In this document: positions 17,291 through 24,381 of the stretch, in pieces
How positions within the stretch are numbered: position 1 is the first letter of the stretch
Layout: each line of letters opens with the position of its first letter
From: Parahoeflea alexandrii
GTDB lineage: Bacteria > Pseudomonadota > Alphaproteobacteria > Rhizobiales > Rhizobiaceae
Assembly: GCF_024105735.1 (NCBI RefSeq)
Contig: NZ_JAAAML010000001.1
Coordinates: 1,373,809-1,437,808 of the forward strand
Direction: 5' to 3'
Length of the DNA stretch: 64,000 bases
The notes under the pieces: model-generated
Told to the model about the DNA's origin: nothing
What the model saw: only the letters and a program-made list of their open reading frames with translations
The model's database searches: none
Translations under genes and position numbers: made by a program

Positions 17291-17860
17291 TCAGGCAGCG
17301 TTGGCGGAATCGCGATGATGCTCGCCTTCGCGGACTTCCTCGATGATCTTGTTGACGAAGGCCTCGAGATCCTTGGGCGAACGGCTGGTGATGATGCCGT
17401 TGTCGATCGCGATCTCGCTGTCTTCCCACTTGGCGCCGGCATTTTCCATGTCGGTGCGGATCGAGTGGTAGGAGGTTGCCTCGCGGCCCTTGATGACGCC
17501 GGCCTCGATCAGCAGCCACGGGGCATGGCAGATGGCGGCGACAATCTTGTCGTTGGTGACGAAGTCGCGGACAAGTTGCACGGCATCCTTTTCGACGCGC
17601 AGGAGGTCCGGGTTGATCTGGCCGCCGGGCAGCACAAGAGCGATGTAGTCATCGACATTGACGTCCGATATCTTCAGATCGGCGTCGACGGTATTGCCCC
17701 AGTCTTTCTCATCCCAACCCCTGATCGGCTTGCCGTCGAGGGTGGCGACGTGAACGGTAGCGCCGGCCTTCTTGAGGTGTTCGAGCGGATATTCCAGTTC
17801 TGACTGCTCAAAGCCGTGGGTCGACATGATGAGGATCTTCGCATTTTCCATTGTGGGCAT
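17291..17860 (-). CDS. DJ-1/PfpI family protein (type 1 glutamine amidotransferase-like)
   Basis: A 189-residue class I amidotransferase-fold protein. It has ILIMSTHGFEQSELEYP with Glu near 18, LVLPGGQINPDLLR and the nucleophile elbow AAICHAPWLL with Cys at 111, followed by His. The family includes stress chaperones, deglycases and peptidases such as PfpI and YhbO. ACAAGGAG-type spacing (AAGGAG, 7 bases before ATG) supports the start at 17860. Together with the neighbouring host-attachment gene it looks like a stress-response locus; the substrate is unknown. Confidence 0.85.
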   Translation of the reverse strand: MPTMENAKILIMSTHGFEQSELEYPLEHLKKAGATVHVATLDGKPIRGWDEKDWGNTVDADLKISDVNVDDYIALVLPGGQINPDLLRVEKDAVQLVRDFVTNDKIVAAICHAPWLLIEAGVIKGREATSYHSIRTDMENAGAKWEDSEIAIDNGIITSRSPKDLEAFVNKIIEEVREGEHHRDSANAA

Positions 17861-18009
17861 GGTTTGCTCCTTGGTCGTGAAACTTACGAGCAGTCAACGC
17901 ATGCCCGCGGCTTGAGTTCCGACATTTCCCGATAGCCTGGGTTCGGTGCGGTGAACGCAGTGTCACGGGACTGGTCCGAGGGTCTGAGCCAGTCGCGGAT
18001 TGGAACGAA

Positions 18010-18037
18010 TTGACTCCGGTCAGCTGACAAATTACCA
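18010..18037 (+). promoter_or_regulatory. Candidate promoter of the FMN riboswitch-ribH unit
   Basis: TTGACT (18010-18015) and TTACCA (18032-18037) are separated by 16 bases and would start transcription just before the riboswitch P1 stem at 18045. The fit to the aptamer start supports it. Confidence 0.5.
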
Positions 18038-18044
18038 CCACCCT

Positions 18045-18166
18045 ATTCTCAGGGCGGGGCGGAATTCCCCACCGGCGGTTACAGCCCGCGAGCGCCACCT
18101 TCGGGTGGGTCAGCAGACACTGGTGAAACTCCAGGGCCGACGGTTACAGTCCGGATGGTAGAGAAT
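18045..18166 (+). promoter_or_regulatory. FMN riboswitch (RFN element)
   Basis: The closing stem is ATTCTC (18045-18050) with GAGAAT (18161-18166). Between them are the conserved RFN blocks AGGGCGGGGCGGAATTCCCC, ACCGGCGGTTACAGCCCGCG, a stem-loop around CACCTTCGGGTG, CTGGTGAAACTCCAG and CCGACGGTTACAGTCCGGATG. This is the standard FMN aptamer. It lies about 80 bases before ribH and should lower RibH synthesis when FMN is plentiful. Confidence 0.97.
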
Positions 18167-18217
18167 GGGCGTGAGGCAGCGGGTCGAAAGACCCGTTCCA
18201 AGCGCTTGTGCGCTCTG

Positions 18218-18243
18218 GGATCTTGTCATTATTGAAAGGATCC
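18218..18243 (+). promoter_or_regulatory. Possible Shine-Dalgarno-sequestering stem of the riboswitch
   Basis: GGATCTT (18218-18224) can pair with AGGATCC (18237-18243), covering the AAGGA ribosome site of ribH. A stable hairpin CGGGTC-GAAA-GACCCG lies upstream at 18180-18195. No U-run terminator is present, so control is probably at translation. Structure is inferred by eye. Confidence 0.4.
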
Positions 18244-18248
18244 GAGCA

Positions 18249-18686
18249 ATGACAAAATCCCTCAAAATTGCTTTCATCAAGGCTCGCTGGCATGCCGATA
18301 TCGTCGACCAGGCGCTTGTGGGCTTCAGGCAGCGCATGGCGGAGCTGGCTCCTGACGCCGAAGTCCGTCCCTTCGACGTGCCCGGTGCGTTCGAGATGCC
18401 ACTCCTGGCGCAGAAGCTGGCAAAAACGGGCGACTATGACGCGATCGTGGCTGCCGCCCTGGTGGTCGACGGCGGCATCTACCGGCATGATTTCGTCGCC
18501 CAGGCGGTCGTCACCGGGCTGATGGATGTCCAGCTCAAGACGGAAGTTCCGGTGTTCTCTGTGTCCCTGACCCCGCATCATTTCCAGCCCAAGGGCGAAC
18601 ACGAAGCCTTTTTCACAACCCACTTTGTGCAGAAGGGCCGCGAAGCGGCGGATGCCGTGGCGCAGGTCGCAAGCCTGAAGGTCTGA
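18249..18686 (+). CDS. ribH: 6,7-dimethyl-8-ribityllumazine synthase, type II (RibH2)
   Basis: A 145-residue lumazine synthase condensing 5-amino-6-ribitylamino-uracil with dihydroxybutanone phosphate in riboflavin synthesis. It shows IAFIKARWHADIVDQAL (aryl pocket with Trp), VPGAFEMPLLAQKL, a GGIYRHDFVAQAV catalytic His region and FSVSLTPHHFQPKGEHEAFF. The PHHFQ and KGEHEAFF stretches are typical of the decameric RibH2 form of Brucella and rhizobia rather than the ribosome-like RibH1. It stands alone behind an FMN riboswitch and is closed by a rho-independent terminator. Confidence 0.93.
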   Translation: MTKSLKIAFIKARWHADIVDQALVGFRQRMAELAPDAEVRPFDVPGAFEMPLLAQKLAKTGDYDAIVAAALVVDGGIYRHDFVAQAVVTGLMDVQLKTEVPVFSVSLTPHHFQPKGEHEAFFTTHFVQKGREAADAVAQVASLKV

Positions 18687-18703
18687 ATGGGTTCGTGGAT
18701 TCG

Positions 18704-18742
18704 AAAACCCCGCTACGGAGGGGGCAATCCGAGCGGGGTTTT
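18704..18742. terminator. Rho-independent terminator after ribH, bidirectional
   Basis: AAAACCCCGCT (18704-18714) pairs with AGCGGGGTTTT (18732-18742). The stem is GC-rich with A- and T-runs on both sides, so it can serve ribH on + and the small gene at 18781-19047 on -. Confidence 0.85.
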
Positions 18743-18780
18743 CTGGCCTGCCTGGGCGGGCCGGAGGGTTGATCGCGTCT

Positions 18781-19047
18781 TCAGTTGTTGCGCAGTGCGG
18801 TGATCAGTTCGTCCTTGCTCATTGAGGAGCGGCCGTCGAGATCAAGGTCCTGGGCACGCTGATACAGGTCGTCCTTGGTCCACTCATCGTAGGGTGAAGC
18901 CTTGCCACCCTTGACCGATGGCTTCTGGCTGTCATTGGCCTGGGCGTTGGCGATGCGGGCAGCCTTTTCCTTGGAGGCGCCGTCGTCGCGCAATGCCTCG
19001 TATGTGTCGTCGTCCTTGACGGAAGCTCCGTGCGAATTGCTGGCCAT
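18781..19047 (-). CDS. Small Rho-N/SAP-like domain protein
   Basis: An 88-residue acidic protein. The N-terminal half holds DDDTYEALRDDGASKEKAARIANAQAN split over two helices, and the C-terminal half ends in WTKDDLYQRAQDLDLDGRS and MSKDELITALRNN, the helix-extended-helix pattern of Rho N-terminal or SAP motifs that bind nucleic acids. The family is common in alpha- and actinobacteria and found near stress genes. AAGGAG lies 8 bases before the ATG at 19047, so this start is preferred over the one at 19065. Function unknown. Confidence 0.7.
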   Translation of the reverse strand: MASNSHGASVKDDDTYEALRDDGASKEKAARIANAQANDSQKPSVKGGKASPYDEWTKDDLYQRAQDLDLDGRSSMSKDELITALRNN

Positions 19048-19103
19048 GGATATTGCTCCTTGCAAACGAGTTGATCGAACCGGGCTGGTTGATCGAACCG
19101 GGT

Positions 19104-19373
19104 TCAGGCCCGGGATGACAGTTGGGCGATGGCGGCATCAATGTCGTCGAGCAACGGTCCCATGTCGTTTCCGAAGTCGGCATGGGATCGTGCTTCTATT
19201 TCAGCGCGCATCGCCTTGAGGCTTTCAAGCCGCTGTTCGGCCGGCTGTGGCGACATCAGCACAGCGTTGATATCGTCGGCGGTCAGCGTCTGGGCGATGC
19301 CGTCGATGTCCCCGTCGCCGCCGATCTGGGCGTCGACGGGGTCTATGGGCGATCCGTTCTTGTCTGTCGGCAT
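19104..19373 (-). CDS. Small acidic protein of unknown function
   Basis: An 89-residue acidic protein, DKNGSPIDPVDAQIGGDGDID followed by two predicted helices, LTADDINAVLMSPQPAEQRLE and LKAMRAEIEARSHADFG, ending in a short amphipathic helix. No family is recognised. CGGAGA precedes the ATG at 19373, and a longer open frame to 19442 lacks a signal. It is upstream of the Rho-N-like gene on the same strand with a 56-base gap, so both may be one transcript. Codon use resembles the neighbours. Confidence 0.55.
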   Translation of the reverse strand: MPTDKNGSPIDPVDAQIGGDGDIDGIAQTLTADDINAVLMSPQPAEQRLESLKAMRAEIEARSHADFGNDMGPLLDDIDAAIAQLSSRA

Positions 19374-19547
19374 GAAGATCTCCGTTGCTGTTTGGTGGTC
19401 AACGCAGAAGTGCCGGGACTTGTTCCACCAGGCCGGTCGCAAGGCTACCGAGGCCGGAGTTTCGCACCTGGGAAAATTGCGCTATACGCAGGCCAGAATG
19501 TTTGGCCGGAAAATCCAGCCTTTTCTTGATCCGATCAAAAGGACGAT

Positions 19548-20543
19548 ATGAGCACCTATCCGTCACATCGATTTGCGGTCGCGCCGATGATGGACTGGAC
19601 GGACCGGCATTGCCGGTTTCTCCATCGTCAGCTCACGCGTGAGGCGTTGCTCTACACCGAGATGGTGGTTGCCGATGGCATCATCCATGGCGATCGCGAA
19701 AGGCTGATCGGCTATGATGCGTGTGAACATCCGGTGGCGTTGCAGGTGGGCGGCTCGGAGCCGGACAAGCTGGCCGAGGCGGTGCGGATTGCGAGTGATT
19801 TTGGCTATGACGAAATCAATCTCAATGTGGGCTGTCCGTCCGACCGGGTGCAGTCCGGCGCCTTTGGCGCCTGCCTGATGCGCGAGCCCGATCTGGTGGC
19901 GCGCTGCGTGGCAGCGATGAAGGCTGTCGCGAGTGTGCCGGTGACAGTCAAATGCCGCATCGGGGTCGATGAGCAGGATCCGGAGGTTGCCCTCTCGGAC
20001 CTCGCCGGCGCGGTTGCGAATGCGGGCGTCGACGCGATCTGGGTGCATGCACGCAAGGCCTGGCTCGAGGGGCTCTCGCCCAAGGAAAACCGTGACATTC
20101 CGCCGCTCGACTATGATCGAGTTTACCGATTGAAGCAGGATTATCCCAATCTCTTCATAGGGATAAACGGTGGTGTTACGGATTTGAATCAGGCCGTTGA
20201 GCATCTCAATCATGTCGATGGCGTGATGCTCGGCAGGGCCGCTTACCACAATGCCTCTTTGCTCGGTGGGGTGGACCGGCAGATCTACGGGATGGATGTG
20301 GCTGATACCGACTGGGCTGCGGTTTGCGCAGCCATGATGGCACACGCCGAGAAGCATCTTGTGGCCGGTGGCCGGGTTGTTCACGTCACCCGGCACATGG
20401 TCGGGCTGTTCCAGGGTGTGCGCGGGGCGCGCCGTTTCCGCCAGATCCTGTCGGCGGACGCGGTTCGTCCCGGTGCGGGCCCCGAGGTAATCGCGGCCGC
20501 GTTCGACGCAATCGACTTCAGCGATCTGACAGCCGCGGCCTGA
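19548..20543 (+). CDS. dusA: tRNA-dihydrouridine(20/20a) synthase DusA
   Basis: A 331-residue FMN enzyme reducing uridine to dihydrouridine in the tRNA D-loop. Features are FAVAPMMDWTDRHCRFLHR at the N-terminus, EMVVADGIIHGDRERLIGYD, the signature NVGCPSDRVQSGAFGACLM, VKCRIGVDEQDP, and HARKAWLEGLSPKENR, the loop specific to DusA. The C-terminal helical domain with HVTRHMVGLFQGVRGARRFR is complete. The methyltransferase gene follows after 40 bases on the same strand. Confidence 0.95.
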   Translation: MSTYPSHRFAVAPMMDWTDRHCRFLHRQLTREALLYTEMVVADGIIHGDRERLIGYDACEHPVALQVGGSEPDKLAEAVRIASDFGYDEINLNVGCPSDRVQSGAFGACLMREPDLVARCVAAMKAVASVPVTVKCRIGVDEQDPEVALSDLAGAVANAGVDAIWVHARKAWLEGLSPKENRDIPPLDYDRVYRLKQDYPNLFIGINGGVTDLNQAVEHLNHVDGVMLGRAAYHNASLLGGVDRQIYGMDVADTDWAAVCAAMMAHAEKHLVAGGRVVHVTRHMVGLFQGVRGARRFRQILSADAVRPGAGPEVIAAAFDAIDFSDLTAAA

Positions 20544-20583
20544 CGATGGGGCACGGCAGGCGGTCCAATCGACAGGATCCGGC

Positions 20584-21393
20584 ATGAGGGCAATTCGCAG
20601 CTACCCGATCATCGGCGCGGTCATTGCGCAGGTCGCAGCCGGCGTCACGGTGATCGCGATCAGCGCCGGGCTGGCGGGTGTGCTCGATGCGCAGAGCCTG
20701 TTCTGGCTCGGGCTGGTTGTCCAGAGCGTGGCGGCCGCCTTGGTGACCAGGCTGCTGGGCCTGCCGGTCTGGTGGGTCTGGATCTGCCTGTGCTTTCCGG
20801 CTGCGCTGGCGCTGGCGCTCAATGCTGGCGAACTACCGGCCTGGCCATTCGGTGTCGGGTTTGTCGTGCTCTATCTCTTCTTTTCCAACACCGCGCGGGA
20901 GCGCGTACCGCTGTATCTGACCAACCGGCTCACCACCGAAGCTCTGCTGTCGCTGGTGCATCAACGCGGCGCCCGGCGCTTCATCGATCTCGGTTCGGGT
21001 CTTGGCGGTGTCGTGCGGGCGCTGGACGGGGAGGGGCGGCATGCGACCGGCGTCGAATCTGCGCCGATGGTCTGGCTGGTTTCTGCCCTCCTGTCGAAAA
21101 TCCAGCGGCGGGGTGAGATTGTGCGCCAGGATATCTGGTCAACCGACCTGTCCGGTGAAGACATTGTTTATGCGTTTCTGTCGCCTGAACCGATGCCGCA
21201 GCTGTTTGAAAAGGCGAGACGGGAAATGAAGCCCGGCAGCCTGCTGGTCTCGAACAGTTTCGCAGTGCCCGGTGTCGAGGCTTCGGAGATCTGGGAGCTC
21301 GCCGACCGGCGCAAGACGCGATTGTACCTTTACGAGATGCACCAGGCGGAAGCGGCCAGTGCTGGGGATGGTGCTGCAGCGAAAGCCAGCTGA
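20584..21393 (+). CDS. Membrane-anchored class I SAM methyltransferase (FAM173-like)
   Basis: A 269-residue protein. The first third (about 8-105) has three to four hydrophobic helices. The rest is a Rossmann methyltransferase with FIDLGSGLGGVVRAL as SAM motif I, TGVESAPMVWLVSALL, and DLSGEDIVYAFLSPEPM with MKPGSLLVSNSFAVPG. This arrangement resembles the ATP synthase c-subunit/ANT lysine methyltransferase family (FAM173), of which bacterial relatives of unknown target exist. It follows dusA closely. Target protein is not predictable from the sequence. Confidence 0.65.
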   Translation: MRAIRSYPIIGAVIAQVAAGVTVIAISAGLAGVLDAQSLFWLGLVVQSVAAALVTRLLGLPVWWVWICLCFPAALALALNAGELPAWPFGVGFVVLYLFFSNTARERVPLYLTNRLTTEALLSLVHQRGARRFIDLGSGLGGVVRALDGEGRHATGVESAPMVWLVSALLSKIQRRGEIVRQDIWSTDLSGEDIVYAFLSPEPMPQLFEKARREMKPGSLLVSNSFAVPGVEASEIWELADRRKTRLYLYEMHQAEAASAGDGAAAKAS

Positions 21394-21539
21394 TGAATGC
21401 TCTTTGTGTCCGCTGGACCAAGGTTGCCGCCAGAGCTGCGATTGTCTTTTTTCAATGAGTTAGGCAAGCGAGTTGCCGGATTGAATCGCATGGCTGATAA
21501 GCTGATTCAAGCCGTGCTGCTGGGCTTTGGTTTGCCGGA

Positions 21540-21917
21540 TCACTCGGCCGGTAGTGGTGTCGGCTTGTTGTTTGCGTCCAGCGCCACCATGACAAACAGG
21601 GCGTTGGTGACCTTGTCCATCTGCGGCGAGAGATAGCGCTGCGCCCAGGCCTCGACCAGGAGCGTCATCGAGGTGCGGCCAACCTTGACGATGTCGGTGT
21701 AGATGCACAGCGTGTCACCGATCTTGACCGGCATGGCGAAGGACATCTCATTGACGGCGGCGGTGACCACACGGCCACGGGCCCGCTCTGCGGCGCGGAT
21801 GCCGCAGGCAAGGTCCATCTGGGCCATCACCCATCCGCCGAAAATGTCGCCGGCGGCGTTGGCATCGGCCGGCATGGCAAGGGTCCGCAAAGTCAATTCA
21901 CCGGTCGGGCTGATCAT
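21540..21917 (-). CDS. yciA: Acyl-CoA thioesterase YciA
   Basis: A 125-residue hotdog thioesterase. It closely follows the E. coli YciA pattern: GELTLRTLAMPADANAAGD then IFGGWVMAQMD, RVVTAAVNEMSFAMPVKIGD, and the short ending ALDANNKPTPLP. The Asp in the GD-IFGG segment is the catalytic residue. It hydrolyses a broad range of acyl-CoAs. Of two in-frame ATGs (21923 and 21917), the second is preferred since GAGGAG then sits 6 bases upstream. Confidence 0.88.
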   Translation of the reverse strand: MISPTGELTLRTLAMPADANAAGDIFGGWVMAQMDLACGIRAAERARGRVVTAAVNEMSFAMPVKIGDTLCIYTDIVKVGRTSMTLLVEAWAQRYLSPQMDKVTNALFVMVALDANNKPTPLPAE

Positions 21918-22161
21918 GGTCATCTCCTCATTTGACTGAAGCTTTAACCCGGCGCCGCATTGTTTTGAAGGGAGAGTCGGCGAGAACATGGGGAAGACGG
22001 CCGGGTGATCCGACCTCCACGGTTGCCATCGTCCCCGCAGTCGGGGCCGTGGATCGACCAATTGCCGCAATATTGCCCCAGCCGTTAACGCCGGGGATCA
22101 GTCTTCCTTTACTGTTGTGTGAGAGTGTCATGGTTAGTTTTGCGTATCTCCGGAGTAAGCC

Positions 22162-23232
22162 ATGTTGTCCCGCGTATCCAGATACCGCCATTGCCGGCTT
22201 TCCAGAGCCGGACTGGCGCTGACAACCGCGCTGTTTGCTGCCGGGTGTTCGGGCGACATGGCGCCTCCGGGTGATCTCCTGGCAATCGAGCCGTCTGCGC
22301 CGGTCATCCTGAGCGAACCGGTTGCCCCAGCAATGACCAGCGCGCCGCTTGCGCCGGCCATGTTTGCCGACGTCTCCGACAGTGCCGTGCCCAACAGTCC
22401 GGATGCGCCGATGCAGAATGTTCTTGCCTATCCGGTCTCTGACGGCGTCGACGCGAGACAGATGACTTCGGCCCTTCCCGAGAGTGGCGGCGATCAGCCG
22501 ATCGTTACGGGCATCGGCACCGACAACCCGCAACTGGTCACCGCTTCGGGCTATCCCTCCAGCAGCGGATCCGACGGTTCGCTGCAGAACGACCGCACCG
22601 AAAATGCCCAGGTGCAGGTGGCCGGGTTGATGCCGCGGGTCACCGATCCGATGAACGCACCGCAATGGGCCGGAGGCATGCCGGCTTCGGAGAAGGCCTG
22701 CCGCAACCGGCTGAAACGCCTGGGCGTGACCTTCCGCGACCTTCCGGCCATCAACAGCGGCAAGGGCTGCTCGATCCCCTATCCGATCGAGGTCACCGAG
22801 CTTTCGGGCGGTATCGAGATCAAGCCGGCGGCGAAGCTCAACTGCCAGATTACGGACGCGTTTGCGCAATGGGTCAAGAACGAACTCGCGCCTGCGGCGC
22901 GGCTCCGCTATCTCTCCGGCGTTAGTTCGATCCGCCAGCTCTCCTCCTATTCGTGCAGGACCATGAACTCCAAACGCGGGGCCCCGATGTCCGAGCATGC
23001 CAGCGGCAATGCGATCGATGTCGGCAAGATCACGCTCAACAACGGCCAGGCGATTGCCGTGCGCAAGCCCGGCTTCTTTTCCTTCCGCGAGAAGAGCCTG
23101 CTCAAGACGATCAGGCACGACAGCTGCAAGTATTTCACCACAGTGCTTGGTCCGGGCAGCGATATCCACCACAAGGACCACTTCCATTTCGACCTGAGAA
23201 CGCGCAAGGCAGGCTACCGACACTGCGACTGA
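22162..23232 (+). CDS. Extensin-like family lipoprotein (putative M15-like fold)
   Basis: A 356-residue exported protein. The N-terminus is basic, then hydrophobic, ending in a lipobox (LFAAGC, Cys at 29). A Pro/Ala/Ser-rich, probably disordered linker covers about 30-165. The C-terminal extensin-like domain has CRNRLKRLGVTFRDLPAI, CSIPYPIEVTEL, SEHASGNAIDVG and HHKDHFHFDL. The His/Asp arrangement SEHASGNAID plus DHFHFD matches zinc-dependent peptidoglycan peptidases of the M15 type, so a cell-wall role is likely. Conserved cysteines probably form disulfides in the periplasm. Confidence 0.8.
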   Translation: MLSRVSRYRHCRLSRAGLALTTALFAAGCSGDMAPPGDLLAIEPSAPVILSEPVAPAMTSAPLAPAMFADVSDSAVPNSPDAPMQNVLAYPVSDGVDARQMTSALPESGGDQPIVTGIGTDNPQLVTASGYPSSSGSDGSLQNDRTENAQVQVAGLMPRVTDPMNAPQWAGGMPASEKACRNRLKRLGVTFRDLPAINSGKGCSIPYPIEVTELSGGIEIKPAAKLNCQITDAFAQWVKNELAPAARLRYLSGVSSIRQLSSYSCRTMNSKRGAPMSEHASGNAIDVGKITLNNGQAIAVRKPGFFSFREKSLLKTIRHDSCKYFTTVLGPGSDIHHKDHFHFDLRTRKAGYRHCD

Positions 23233-23241
23233 GGTAAAAAA

Positions 23242-23264
23242 GAAGGCTGGACGTGCCAGCCTTC
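23242..23264 (-). terminator. Hairpin after the extensin-like gene, U-run on the minus strand
   Basis: GAAGGCTGG (23242-23250), ACGTG, CCAGCCTTC (23256-23264) is a 9-pair stem. On the minus strand it is followed by TTTTTT, giving a full intrinsic terminator; on + there is no U-run. No minus-strand gene needs it, so it may still serve the extensin gene as a hairpin or stop antisense transcripts. Confidence 0.6.
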
Positions 23265-23495
23265 AGCCCGTTGCCGGGGGATGGGGCGTCAACCCGGATC
23301 GGGGAACTCCAGACGCGGCCGGGTTGCGTGCGGGGAACCGGCCCATGAAGTTCATGCGGCCGGAATTGTGTACGCCGGTCGCAGGGGGAGAGTGCCTGAT
23401 CTATGTCTCGGTTTGATGACGGCTATCCGTTGGGGTAAGCCGGCAGGCGAGATGCTGCGGCAGCCGCCGCAAAGCGTGTACAAGGAACATCGTCA

Positions 23496-24314
23496 ATGCC
23501 GGCAGTGGGGGATTTGATCTGGTTTGCGGCTGCGCTGGCCGGAGCTGGGGCCGTGGCAGGTTTGCTTGCAGGCCTTTTCGGGATCGGGGGTGGGGCGATC
23601 CTGGTGCCGGTGTTCTACCAGCTGTTCGGGTTGCTGCACATTGATGATGCCGTTCGCATGCACCTTTCCGTCGGCACGTCTCTGGCAATCATCGTGCCCA
23701 CGTCGATCCGCTCGTTCCTGGCGCACAGGAAACGCGGCGCCGTGGATCAGGATCTGCTGAGGAGCTGGCTGCTGCCGGTGCCACTCGGGGTCTTTTCGGC
23801 AGCAGTGGTCGCTGCGTCGGTTTCGAGCGCCGGATTGCGGGCGATCTTTGCCCTGATCGCCATTCTCGTCGGGGTGCGCATGCTGCTCAACCGGCAGCAT
23901 TGGCGGCTTGGAACCGTGTTGCCTTCCAATCCGGTAAGGGCTGTCGTTGGCTGGCTGATCGGGCTGCTTTCGGGATTGATGGGGATCGGCGGCGGCGTTC
24001 TCAACAACACCTTCATGACGCTCTACGGCAGCCCGGTTCACCGGGCGGTCGCCACCTCCGCAGGCGTTGGCGTGCTGATCGCCATCCCCGGTCTGTTCGG
24101 CTACATCTGGGCGGGATGGGGGGCTGGTGGCCTGCCGCCGTTTTCGACCGGTTACATCAACTGGGTGGTCGCGGCACTGATTATCCCGATCACGCTTGTG
24201 GTTGCACCGCTGGGCGTTCGCTTTGCCCATGCGCTGAACAAGCGGCAACTGGAGATCGGGTTCGGGATCTTCATGCTTTCGGTCGCAGCGCGGTTCCTCT
24301 ACAGCCTGAGCTGA
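23496..24314 (+). CDS. TauE/SafE family sulfite exporter-like permease
   Basis: A 272-residue inner-membrane protein with about eight hydrophobic helices in two related halves. The half-repeats begin with AGLLAGLFGIGGGAILVP and GLLSGLMGIGGGVLNNT, the glycine-rich motif of the family. TauE/SafE proteins export sulfite, sulfoacetate or related anions; the substrate cannot be judged here. It has no sulfur-metabolism neighbours and appears monocistronic. Confidence 0.85.
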   Translation: MPAVGDLIWFAAALAGAGAVAGLLAGLFGIGGGAILVPVFYQLFGLLHIDDAVRMHLSVGTSLAIIVPTSIRSFLAHRKRGAVDQDLLRSWLLPVPLGVFSAAVVAASVSSAGLRAIFALIAILVGVRMLLNRQHWRLGTVLPSNPVRAVVGWLIGLLSGLMGIGGGVLNNTFMTLYGSPVHRAVATSAGVGVLIAIPGLFGYIWAGWGAGGLPPFSTGYINWVVAALIIPITLVVAPLGVRFAHALNKRQLEIGFGIFMLSVAARFLYSLS

Positions 24315-24381
24315 CCGTCAAGTCCCGGAGATCGGTGCCATCGTCGGATGCCATGCTCAGGCGGCTGCGACAGTGTCAGGA

